From Novosphingobium naphthalenivorans NBRC 102051 (GTDB taxonomy: Bacteria > Pseudomonadota > Alphaproteobacteria > Sphingomonadales > Sphingomonadaceae), in the NCBI RefSeq assembly GCF_001590985.1, contig NZ_BCTX01000028.1, positions 1-58,945 of the forward strand: a stretch of DNA of 58,945 nucleotides, written 5' to 3'. Both the position numbers and the translations under genes were made by a program. Every line of letters begins with the position of its first letter. Position 1 is the first letter of the stretch. This document shows positions 26,209-34,402 of this stretch, piece by piece. The notes under the pieces were generated by a model, which made no database searches, had not been told where the DNA came from, and saw nothing but the letters and a program-made list of their open reading frames with translations.

Positions 26209-26537
26209 AGCATCTTCGCCCCGTCAACCGGAAGGCCGCCCGGATCGATGAATCCGCCGCGCTGATGGAAGAAGACGTGGTTGCCCTCCAGCAGCCGGCT
26301 CCCAAGCCGCATGTGCCGATGGGCTGCACCCTCTCCTTCTCGCCCGGCTGGGAAGTCGATGCGGGCGGTGGCACGGCCGGCCTGTGCCAGCCGGTCGAGC
26401 GTGACATCTACGACTGCTACGTCACCTGCTTCTGGCCGGTGCAGGTCCCCGATCACGTCAACTACTCGCCCGACTGGGCCAGCAACTGCGCCGTCGCCAC
26501 CAAGGACTGGCGCAATCTGGATCTCGTCTTCCCCTGA
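26205..26537 (+). CDS. qhpC: Quinohemoprotein amine dehydrogenase gamma subunit precursor (CTQ cofactor-bearing)
   Basis: A 110-residue precursor of the catalytic gamma subunit. Spacing matches the known Pseudomonas/Paracoccus mature protein exactly. Thioether pairs are Cys41-Glu50, Cys61-Asp67 and Cys75-Asp83, and the cysteine tryptophylquinone pair is Cys71-Trp77. These equal mature Cys7-Glu16, Cys27-Asp33, Cys41-Asp49 and Cys37-Trp43. About 30-35 N-terminal residues, lacking a Sec signal, form the leader removed by a subtilisin-like protease. Cys95 is an extra cysteine. The gene overlaps qhpD by 4 nt, which suits co-translational maturation. Confidence 0.96.
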   Translation: MKHLRPVNRKAARIDESAALMEEDVVALQQPAPKPHVPMGCTLSFSPGWEVDAGGGTAGLCQPVERDIYDCYVTCFWPVQVPDHVNYSPDWASNCAVATKDWRNLDLVFP

Positions 26538-26587
26538 TCGACACACCGCATCCGTCCAGACGCATTTTTCGAGGAAGAGCCCTCAGC

Positions 26588-27673
26588 ATGAAGATGTTTC
26601 GCCTTGCACTCGCGGCCCTTTGCGCCACCACCGCCGCAGCGTCGGTCCAGGCCTCCACGATCGTGCTCGGCGGCTATCCCGACCAGATCCAGATGGTGGA
26701 CGACACCAGCGGCAAGGTCGTCCAGAAGGTCGAGCTGAAATCCGGTCTTCCGACGAACCTCCAGTTTTCGGCTGACAGCAAGCGGATCTACATCACGACG
26801 CTGACGACCGGCGGCATCGAAGTGATGGACGCAGCGACGCGCAAGATCATCTCCAGCTTCAGCCTGAACACGCCGGTGACGCGCTACCGCTTCAGCGGCG
26901 GCGTCCCCGATCCGAGTGGCCGTTATTTCTACATCGTCGGCAACCGCATCGACAAGGAAGCGGACCTCTACCGCTTCAGCAAGCCGCGCTTCATGAAAGT
27001 CGATCTCAAGACCGGCCAGATCGTCAAGTCGGCCGATCTTGATCCGAAGGACGAAGGCCCGAGCTATCGCACGCGGCTGGCCATGGCCCCTGACGGCAAG
27101 ACCATGTACGTCTTCCAGAAGAAGGTTCTCGTCGTCGATACAGGCGATCTCAAGGTCGTGGACCGCATCGAGCTGGAGAAGCCGGATTTCCCCGGAATGC
27201 AGGACGTGGGTATCGGCGGTGGCCTGGAAACGCTGCGCCAGCCGGGTGTCTATGTCTCGGTATTCAATTCCGAGGACCCCTACATTCACAACAAGGTGTT
27301 CGGCATCGCCCGCTTCGACCTGACGGCCCGCACATTCGATTTCAAACCGATCGGCCCCGCGCCCGAACAGATGGCAGGGCTGGAAGTGACGCCCGACGGC
27401 AAGCATGGCTATACCGTCGCCGTCACCGGCGCACTCGGCAACAAGCGCTGCGAGTTCTGGCATTTCGACCTGACCACCAATGCCGCGCTCGACAAGGCCG
27501 AATTCCCGTGCCGCTCCCGCTTCTATTTCGGCATGTCGCGTGACGGGCAGAAGCTGTATATCTATGGCGCTGGCTTTGACATTGCCGTCTATGACGCGAA
27601 AACCCTGAAGTTCGAGCAAGATTGGGAACTGACGAACGACATCACCATGGCCGGGCTGCTGACCCTGCCCTGA
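26588..27673 (+). CDS. qhpB: Quinohemoprotein amine dehydrogenase beta subunit (beta-propeller)
   Basis: A 361-residue exported protein with signal peptide LALAALCATTAAASVQAS. Repeated beta-propeller blades start STIVLGGYPDQIQMVDDTSGKVVQKVEL and include YNVTPDGK-like repeats such as VTPDGKHGYTVAVTG. The family fold is a seven-bladed propeller that holds the alpha and gamma subunits. GAGGAAGAG lies about 8 nt before the ATG. It follows qhpC after 50 nt, the largest gap in the operon. Confidence 0.92.
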   Translation: MKMFRLALAALCATTAAASVQASTIVLGGYPDQIQMVDDTSGKVVQKVELKSGLPTNLQFSADSKRIYITTLTTGGIEVMDAATRKIISSFSLNTPVTRYRFSGGVPDPSGRYFYIVGNRIDKEADLYRFSKPRFMKVDLKTGQIVKSADLDPKDEGPSYRTRLAMAPDGKTMYVFQKKVLVVDTGDLKVVDRIELEKPDFPGMQDVGIGGGLETLRQPGVYVSVFNSEDPYIHNKVFGIARFDLTARTFDFKPIGPAPEQMAGLEVTPDGKHGYTVAVTGALGNKRCEFWHFDLTTNAALDKAEFPCRSRFYFGMSRDGQKLYIYGAGFDIAVYDAKTLKFEQDWELTNDITMAGLLTLP

Positions 27674-27675
27674 GC

Positions 27676-28671
27676 GTGCGCTGGACGGTCGAGATCGCGG
27701 GTGGCGGTGTCGCAGCAGCCTGCTGCGATCACCTGCTGACGCAGGAAGGGGCAGCCGTCCACCGCACGGTCGCCGCGCGCGCCGGCGTCCCGGCGCTCAT
27801 GCTGAGCGATCCCGCACGCGCGCTTCTGAGAGATTGTCTCGGCCAGCCTTCGCTCTTTTCCGGCAGGCCCCGCATAACGCGCCGCATCGTGGCGTGGGGC
27901 GGACAGGAACCCGCCGCTCTGCCCCATCAGGCCGTGATGCTCGGCGCGGGCGATCTGGATTTTGCGCCATCCGGCAAGGCGCCCGCCACGTATCCTGCGC
28001 AATTCACCATCACGACCACGCGTTCCGGCCAGGACGATCAGCTGATACGCTTCGGTGACCGTATCGGCGAAACCGCCCCGGTACAGCTGCTCGAAGCGGA
28101 TGATGCCGATGCCTGCTGGGTCGAAGCGGTGGAGGACGGCTGGCTGTTCATGATCCCCTCCGGTCCGGTCAGCGGGTGGCTGCTGGCAATCGGGGCGCCC
28201 TGCCCCCACCTGCTCGACCAGAGCCGTCACCTGGCACCGCGCATCGCTCTGGACAAGGACCAGACCGCGCAGTTCGACACCACGCCCCGCATGCTGCGTA
28301 CCATTGCACGCGACGGCCTGCTCGCCTGCGGCTCGGCCTCGATGGCGTTCGATCCGATCTGCGGCGACGGCACCGCGCTCGCCGTGAGGCAGGCGATCCT
28401 GGCCTCGGCCATTGCGGTGGCCTGCCACGAGGGCGAAGACCCGGAACCGCTTCTCGGCCATTACCAGGCCATGATGACAGCGGCGATGCGGCGCCACTTG
28501 CGCCTCTGTTCCGAATTCTATGCCTCCGGCGGAACCGGCCCCTGGTGGCGCGCCCAGCTGGAAGCGCTCGCCGAGGGTTTCGCCGCCTGCAGCGCCCGCC
28601 TCGAACGCGAGTCGCCGCCCCGGTATGCGCTGGACGGCTTTCGCCTCGTGCGCCGGGAACTGGCGGCATGA
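27676..28671 (+). CDS. qhpG: FAD-dependent monooxygenase for Trp hydroxylation of the gamma subunit
   Basis: A protein of about 331 residues with the N-terminal FAD motif VEIAGGGVAAACCDHLL and a later GDG region (FDPICGDGTALAVRQAILAS, about 230-250), the PheA/TrpH-type flavoprotein monooxygenase layout. QhpG in Paracoccus di-hydroxylates the Trp that becomes the quinone. I placed the start at the GTG at 27676, 2 nt after the qhpB stop, giving RWTVEIAGGG. An ATG at 27622 in frame would overlap qhpB by 52 nt. In Paracoccus this gene follows qhpF; here it comes first after qhpB. Confidence 0.87.
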   Translation: MRWTVEIAGGGVAAACCDHLLTQEGAAVHRTVAARAGVPALMLSDPARALLRDCLGQPSLFSGRPRITRRIVAWGGQEPAALPHQAVMLGAGDLDFAPSGKAPATYPAQFTITTTRSGQDDQLIRFGDRIGETAPVQLLEADDADACWVEAVEDGWLFMIPSGPVSGWLLAIGAPCPHLLDQSRHLAPRIALDKDQTAQFDTTPRMLRTIARDGLLACGSASMAFDPICGDGTALAVRQAILASAIAVACHEGEDPEPLLGHYQAMMTAAMRRHLRLCSEFYASGGTGPWWRAQLEALAEGFAACSARLERESPPRYALDGFRLVRRELAA

Positions 28672-30377
28672 CGCAAGGCGCTGACGAGATTCCGGGCTGG
28701 TCGAGCTATCGCAGGCTCCTGCCGTTCCTGCGGCCTTATTACCGGCCGCTGGCACTGGTCCTGATGCTCAGCCTGCTATCGACCTCGCTCAATCTCATGC
28801 AGCCCTATCTGTCGAAACTGATGATCGACAAGGCCCTGCTGCGCGGGGACATGCAGGCGCTCATCCAGATCGCAGGAGCCATGGTCGCCGTCTCGCTGGG
28901 CGGCTTCGCGCTGAACATGCTCGCAAGCTATCGCTACGTCTCCGCATCGGCCGACATGCTGTTCGATATCCGCGCGGCGCTGCTGCAACACCTGCAACGG
29001 CTTTCTCCCCGCTTCTATGCGCGCTTCCGGCTTGGCGACCTCATGTCGCGGATCAACAGCGACGTGAGCGACATCCAGCGCGTGACGGCGGACTCCCTGC
29101 TCTCGGTGCTCAGCAACGTGCTGATGCTCGCCGGCTGCGTGGTGATGATGCTGTGGCTCGATCCCGTGATGTTCATGATCGGCGTCGTCATCATCCCGGT
29201 CTGTATCGGCCTTTTCGTCCACTACCAGCGCAAGCTCACCGCACTCACGCGGATGATGCGCGAAAGGGGCGCGGACCTGGGCAGCCTGCTCGTCGATACG
29301 GTCATGGGGATGCGGACGGTGACGTCGCTGAACGCCGAAGCCCACGAGATCGGCCGTTTCCGCAAGCGCAACGACGCCTTCGTGTCCGCCATGCTGAAGA
29401 TGCAGCTTACCTCGTTCACAGCGGGCGCCCTGCCCGGCACGCTGCTGACGGCTTCGACATCCGCGATCATTCTCTACGGCGGCGCGCAGATCTTCGCGGG
29501 CAAGATGACGATCGGCACGCTGGTCGCATTCATGACCTACCAGTCGCGCCTGTTTTCGCCGATCCAGGTGCTGATGGGACTGGTTTCGGGGCTGGCCTCC
29601 GCCCGCGTCTCGCTCGGCCGGATCTTCACCCTGTTCGACACTCGCCCCGACGTGGCCGAATGCGCCGATGCCCTGCCCTTCGATGGACTGCACCGGGGGC
29701 TACGTTTCGAGCAAGTTTCCTTTCGGCACGACAGCCGGACAATCCTCGACGGGATCGACCTGTTCATCCCCGCGGGTCGGTTTTGCGCCGTGCTCGGGCC
29801 GAGCGGCACCGGAAAGTCCAGCATGGCCGATCTCATGGTCCGCCAGCTCGATCCCGATCACGGCAGGATCACCGCCGATGATACAGACTTGCGCAGGCTG
29901 AAGCTGGACGATCTGCGGCGCGCAATCCTGCTGGTCGATCAGGCACCGCACCTGTTCAACGACAGCCTGGCCAACAACATCGCCTTTGCCTGCCCGGATG
30001 CATCCGGCGATGACATTGCCGAAGCCGCACGGCTCGCCGGTCTCTCGCCCCTGATCGCCCGTCTTCCCGAAGGCCTCGCGACACGCACCGGCGAGCGCGG
30101 TCTTGCGCTGTCTGCCGGTGAACGGCACCGCGTGGCCCTCGCCCGCGCACTGCTGCGCCGCCCTTCCGTGCTCATTCTCGACGAGCCGACCGCAGCGCTC
30201 GACAGCGATACCGAGCGCCTGGTCGCAGAAGGCCTGAGGCAGGCCTTGCCCTCCGCCACGATCATCGTGATCACGCACAAGCCGGCTTTGGCCGCACTGG
30301 CCGACTTGACCGTCACTCTGATCGACGGAAAGGCGGAAGTCCGGCAAGCCGCGGACGTGATGGGCCTGGCGCTGTAA
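28668..30377 (+). CDS. qhpF: ABC exporter for the gamma subunit precursor
   Basis: A 569-residue ABC half-transporter. The N-terminal membrane domain has about six helices (for example LALVLMLSLLSTSLNLMQPYL, SVLSNVLMLAGCVVMMLWL). The ATPase has Walker A GPSGTGKSS, a Q-loop at LLVDQAPHL, signature LSAGERHRVALARALL (LSAGE instead of LSGGQ) and Walker B VLILDEPTAALD. QhpF is thought to export the cross-linked gamma subunit, which lacks a Sec or Tat signal. The start at 28668 overlaps the qhpG stop as ATGA. An earlier open frame is only antisense-like extension. Confidence 0.92.
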   Translation: MTQGADEIPGWSSYRRLLPFLRPYYRPLALVLMLSLLSTSLNLMQPYLSKLMIDKALLRGDMQALIQIAGAMVAVSLGGFALNMLASYRYVSASADMLFDIRAALLQHLQRLSPRFYARFRLGDLMSRINSDVSDIQRVTADSLLSVLSNVLMLAGCVVMMLWLDPVMFMIGVVIIPVCIGLFVHYQRKLTALTRMMRERGADLGSLLVDTVMGMRTVTSLNAEAHEIGRFRKRNDAFVSAMLKMQLTSFTAGALPGTLLTASTSAIILYGGAQIFAGKMTIGTLVAFMTYQSRLFSPIQVLMGLVSGLASARVSLGRIFTLFDTRPDVAECADALPFDGLHRGLRFEQVSFRHDSRTILDGIDLFIPAGRFCAVLGPSGTGKSSMADLMVRQLDPDHGRITADDTDLRRLKLDDLRRAILLVDQAPHLFNDSLANNIAFACPDASGDDIAEAARLAGLSPLIARLPEGLATRTGERGLALSAGERHRVALARALLRRPSVLILDEPTAALDSDTERLVAEGLRQALPSATIIVITHKPALAALADLTVTLIDGKAEVRQAADVMGLAL

Positions 30378-30378
30378 C

Positions 30379-31086
30379 ATGAGCAATCCAGCGACAGGGC
30401 GCGGCATCCGCATCGCCATCATCGACAGCGGCGTCCATCCTCAGCACGGCCACATTGATGCATCCCGGCTACTCCCCGGTGCTGCGATCGGCAGCGACGG
30501 GACCATCGGCACTGCGCCCGAAGACACGCTCGACCGGCTGGGGCACGGCACCGCAGTCACCGCCGCGATACAGGAAAAGGCGCCGGAGGCCTTTTGCATC
30601 CCCATCCGGGTGTTCCATGAAAGCCTGAAGACCACCGGCTACGCTCTCGTCACCGCGATCGACTGGGCCGTCGCGCAAGGTGCCGACATCATCAACCTGA
30701 GCCTGGGTTCGACCAACCCCGCCCATGCCCCGGCCTTTGCCGCCGCTGTCGAAAGGGCATGCCACGCAGGGGCAATAGTGGTGGCGCCGCGGGCCGTCGA
30801 CGACACTCCCTGTTACCCCGGAGCGCTGGAAGGCGTGCTTTCCGTCTGCCTCGACTGGGATTGCCCCCGCGAAACCTACCGCCCGGCAACGGACGGGTCC
30901 GGGCACTTCTTCGCCTCCGGCTTTCCCAGGCCCATTCCCGGCGTCCCGCTTCGCCGCAATATCCACGGGATCAGCTTCTCCACCGCGCAGATGTCCGGCT
31001 TTGCCGCACGCGCGCTCGAACGTTCTGGAATAACGGACGCCGGAAACCGGCGGGTCCAAACGGTACGGGCCGCCCTCGGCGCATAA
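30379..31086 (+). CDS. qhpE: Subtilisin-like protease removing the gamma-subunit leader
   Basis: A 235-residue S8-family protease without a signal peptide, so it is cytoplasmic. The triad is visible: Asp16 in IAIIDSGVH, His56 in GHGTAV and Ser199 in GISFSTAQMSG. The usual GTSMAxP proline is replaced by Ala203. The oxyanion-hole Asn of subtilisins is not obvious (VVAPRAVDD where AAGN is expected). QhpE of Paracoccus cleaves the leader of cross-linked QhpC. It starts one nt after the qhpF stop and closes the operon. Confidence 0.88.
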   Translation: MSNPATGRGIRIAIIDSGVHPQHGHIDASRLLPGAAIGSDGTIGTAPEDTLDRLGHGTAVTAAIQEKAPEAFCIPIRVFHESLKTTGYALVTAIDWAVAQGADIINLSLGSTNPAHAPAFAAAVERACHAGAIVVAPRAVDDTPCYPGALEGVLSVCLDWDCPRETYRPATDGSGHFFASGFPRPIPGVPLRRNIHGISFSTAQMSGFAARALERSGITDAGNRRVQTVRAALGA

Positions 31087-31129
31087 GCCGGGCTTGAACG
31101 GCCGGCGTCCGATTTCCGGCTTCCCGACG

Positions 31130-31164
31130 AAAAAAGACCTGCTGCGGAAGAACCGCAGCAGGTC
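31130..31164 (-). terminator. Terminator of the TonB receptor gene, also between convergent genes
   Basis: A perfect 12-bp stem GACCTGCTGCGG/CCGCAGCAGGTC (31136-31164) has loop AAGAA. On the minus strand it is followed by six T (A tract 31130-31135), so it ends the receptor transcript. In the plus direction the stem is followed by A rather than T, so stopping qhp transcription would be less efficient. Confidence 0.85.
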
Positions 31165-31186
31165 AAAAAGTCTTGCCGTCAGGAAC

Positions 31187-33886
31187 TTAGAATTTCTGTC
31201 CGAACTTGATACCCATGAACTGCGGCTTGACCGGGAACGTGCGCGACGAGCCCGAGCAGAATGTGATCGAACAGAATGTGTTCATCGTCAGCGGGCCGCG
31301 CCTGTCGAACGCATTCTGGAAGAACACATCGAGATGCCAGTTGTCCTTCTTGATGCCGGCCGAGAAGTCAAAGGTCACGAAGCCTGGTGTGGAACAAGCG
31401 GTCGTCCGCACATCAGCCTCGTCCGGACATACCAGAAGGTTGTTGTTATAGACGTTCAGGTTCTGCGTGGCCCCGGTCTGATAGAGCGCGGCGCCCTGCA
31501 GATAGGCATCCATGTCGCCGATCTGCGTATCGTACCGGATCGAAGTCGTACCCTTGAACTTCGGCTGGCGCGGCAGGCGCGTCCCGTCGACGGCGGCGAC
31601 CTGTGCGACTGCCGGGCTGCCGAACGTCTCACCGACCGTGCAACTGCTCAACTGGCTGATTTCCAGTGACGAGGTATCAACGGCGAAGTTGCAGAAGTTA
31701 CCGGACAGCGCAGCATCATTGTAGGCACCTGACGAGGAGATGGTGACCTTGCCCAGTTTAAGGTCGGCATCATATTCCACGCCCTTGACCTTGGCCTTGC
31801 CGGCATTGCCGGTCATGCCCGCGCCCTGCGTGCCCGAAATCACGACGGAATACTGGATGTTGTCCCAGGTCTCGTAATAGACCGCCGCGTTGAAGCGGAA
31901 GATGTTGTTCCAGGTGGTCTTCACGCCCAGTTCGAAATTGGTGAGCGTTTCGGATTCATAGGCCGGTGCCGCCGCGATGCCGACGCCGCGGATGCGCAGA
32001 GGCCGGTTGAAGCCGCCCGGACGGAAACCGGTCGAATAGTTGAAATAGACCATCTTGGTCGGCGAGAACTGCCAATCAACCGCGATCTTGTGCGTTTCGC
32101 CGTCTTCCTTGTAGCGCCCGACCTGATCTGATGCCGTAACGTTGGTGTTGAGGCACTGCAGGCGCTCATCGGGCAATGGCACAGGGCAGCCGAATTCCCC
32201 GGTCGGGACATAGAGCGAAGTGGACGTGCTCTTGGCAGAGGCCATCACGCCGCTGAAGCCGACGGTCGCGAATTCCGTCCAGAAATACCGGATACCGCCT
32301 GTGATCTTCAGCGTCGGCGTAATGTTGTAGTGGCCCTCGGCGAAAATCGCCTTGTCCTTCCAGGTGTTGTCCCGCTCACTCAGGTAGAACGCGTCACGTT
32401 TCACGGCCGGCGAGCCGAGAACCATCGTGCCGCCGTATTCTACCGGCACACCATAGCCGTCGGGATAATTGGTATCTCCGCCGCCAGCCATCGTATAGCC
32501 CGCAATGGTGTCCAGGCCATGGATGGCGTAGTCGCTGTTCGTTTCCTGCTTGCGATACTGATAGAAGCCGCCAGCCGTGATATCGAATGGCCAGCTCTTG
32601 GGCGTGGACAGGCGCAATTCCTGCGTGAACTGCTTGTCCTTGGTCCAACCCTCATAGTACTGCTGCGGATTGATCAGAGTAGTGCAATGGTAGCTTGACC
32701 CGGTTCCAGAGCAGCCGCTGGCATCGAAGAACTGCAGGTAGTTTTCGTAGCCCGGCCCGAAACCGTCGTACGTCACCGTGTAATAAGTATAGTCGTTCCG
32801 CAGGTGCACCTTGCGCTGGTAATAGCCGGTCGCCGAAACCAGATCCCAGTCGCCGATGTGGCCGTGGATCGCCAGTTGCGCCTGATACCACTTGTCGTCC
32901 TGGCGCGTGAGATCGTAATCGTGCACCTCAAGATCGCCGACCCGCGGGTCATAGCCGAAGTACCCGTAGGCGATCTGCCGCTGCGCAGTCAGTTCCGGCT
33001 TGATTTCCCAGTCCGGCGCCGGCTCCCACAACAGCTGCACGCGGCCGCCATATTCGTAGATCGGGTTGTAGTCGTCCTTCGCAATGTTCGAGTTGTCCAG
33101 AGTGTAGGACGTAGCCGGATTGTCATCACCCAGGCTGAGAGTCGACGAAGTACCATTGGTGAATGTGCCATTGTTGGGCTTGTTGTCGACGTAGCCGCCA
33201 TCCCGCCGGTAATAGCCCATGGCCCGGATCGCCATGGTATCGCTCACCGGCACATTGATGTAGGATTCAAGCTGACCGCCGAATGCACCGTCGCCGTACT
33301 TGTTGCCTTCGACGTCATACCCGAATGCGAACTGGCCGATCTCCGGTTTCTTGGAAATGAAACGGATGGTGCCCGCCAGCGACCCCGCGCCGTACAGCGT
33401 CCCCTGGGGACCGGACAGCGCCTCGATGCGCTCGATGTCGTAGACGTGGATGTCGGGAAGCCCGGTGCCGGCGATGGGGATATCGTCAAGATAGTAGCCG
33501 ACCGACGCGTAGCTGCCGCCGGCCGGGACGATGCCACGGAAATAGGGGGTCTGACGGCCCGGCCCGAGCCCGGCGATGCTGACGGAAGGAAGCAGGGTGC
33601 TGAAGTCGGACAAGCCTTTCACCTGCCGTTCGTCCAGCTTCGCAGAAGCCAGCGCCTGCATGGAGATCGGCACCTTCTGCACGCTTTCCGACGTGCGGGT
33701 CGCCGTCACGACAATGTCGCCAAGGCCGCCCTGGTCGCTTTCCGCATCACTTGATTCAGCGGCAGTTGCCGCCGATGCGGCTTCATCCGCCAGCGCGGTT
33801 GCGGGCGTCAAAAATGGAGTGATGAGCGCAGTCGTCGCCAACAGAGAAACGACACACGATTTTCGTGACCCGAAAGGAATGCTCAT
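31187..33886 (-). CDS. TonB-dependent outer-membrane receptor
   Basis: An 899-residue receptor. The signal peptide VVSLLATTALITPFLTPATALA precedes a TonB-box region (GDIVVTATRTSESVQKVPISMQAL). The plug includes YFRGI, VGYYLDDIPIAGTG and IERIEALSGPQGTLYGAGSLAGTIRFISKKP. The C-terminus ends MGIKFGQKF with terminal Phe. It is of the general catabolic TBDR type seen in sphingomonads, not the siderophore subtype, so an organic substrate is likely. The start at 33886 sits just before the signal peptide; the frame reaches 34048 without coding character. It is divergent from a TPR-sulfotransferase and convergent with the qhp operon. Confidence 0.92.
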   Translation of the reverse strand: MSIPFGSRKSCVVSLLATTALITPFLTPATALADEAASAATAAESSDAESDQGGLGDIVVTATRTSESVQKVPISMQALASAKLDERQVKGLSDFSTLLPSVSIAGLGPGRQTPYFRGIVPAGGSYASVGYYLDDIPIAGTGLPDIHVYDIERIEALSGPQGTLYGAGSLAGTIRFISKKPEIGQFAFGYDVEGNKYGDGAFGGQLESYINVPVSDTMAIRAMGYYRRDGGYVDNKPNNGTFTNGTSSTLSLGDDNPATSYTLDNSNIAKDDYNPIYEYGGRVQLLWEPAPDWEIKPELTAQRQIAYGYFGYDPRVGDLEVHDYDLTRQDDKWYQAQLAIHGHIGDWDLVSATGYYQRKVHLRNDYTYYTVTYDGFGPGYENYLQFFDASGCSGTGSSYHCTTLINPQQYYEGWTKDKQFTQELRLSTPKSWPFDITAGGFYQYRKQETNSDYAIHGLDTIAGYTMAGGGDTNYPDGYGVPVEYGGTMVLGSPAVKRDAFYLSERDNTWKDKAIFAEGHYNITPTLKITGGIRYFWTEFATVGFSGVMASAKSTSTSLYVPTGEFGCPVPLPDERLQCLNTNVTASDQVGRYKEDGETHKIAVDWQFSPTKMVYFNYSTGFRPGGFNRPLRIRGVGIAAAPAYESETLTNFELGVKTTWNNIFRFNAAVYYETWDNIQYSVVISGTQGAGMTGNAGKAKVKGVEYDADLKLGKVTISSSGAYNDAALSGNFCNFAVDTSSLEISQLSSCTVGETFGSPAVAQVAAVDGTRLPRQPKFKGTTSIRYDTQIGDMDAYLQGAALYQTGATQNLNVYNNNLLVCPDEADVRTTACSTPGFVTFDFSAGIKKDNWHLDVFFQNAFDRRGPLTMNTFCSITFCSGSSRTFPVKPQFMGIKFGQKF

Positions 33887-34396
33887 GAACAGAATGCCCC
33901 CTGTGTTACCTGTTTGTCCTCTCCTTTCCCCTTCGACCGTCCGCGTCTTGCGGATCAGCTTCGACAAACGCCTCTCCACCCGTTTTCGAGTTGACGAGGA
34001 CGCAGACCTCCTGCCCCGAAGGAACACCTTCAGGCCCGTCGCCAGCACAGCCGGCGACGCCGAACAAACATACTTCGAATCAGACGGAATTTCGCGGATG
34101 CAGCATCCAGAACAACCGTCCTAAATTGGATAGTGCCATTCGAATCGGCGCTGTCAAGCGCCTTGTTCCGGTGTTTTTGAAACTTTCACGACAAGCCGAC
34201 TCGACGAAACCTAACGATCGTCCTAAGTTGCGTGTGCACTGCAAAAAAGGAATCGCATGGGGATCGCACCGGCAGTTTCAACACCAGTCCCGGCCCGGAA
34301 CACGCTGGCACGAGCGGTGCGAACATGGGGCCTTCCCTCTGAATTCGCGTATATGAACGCCGCTGCAATTCAGGCCGGAAACGCGCGCCGCGTTCC
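33887..34396. other. Divergent promoter region, TonB receptor and TPR-sulfotransferase
   Basis: This 510-bp region has no credible gene. It is less GC-rich near the middle. It carries two copies of a 15-bp motif: CAACCGTCCTAAATT (34113-34127) and CGATCGTCCTAAGTT (34215-34229). The second sits in a CCTAA direct repeat (34210 and 34222). A related copy overlaps the qhpA -10. ATTCGAATCG follows both the first of these copies (34139-34148) and the qhpA copy (22841-22850). Confidence 0.5.
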
Positions 34397-34402
34397 GTGG
34401 TC

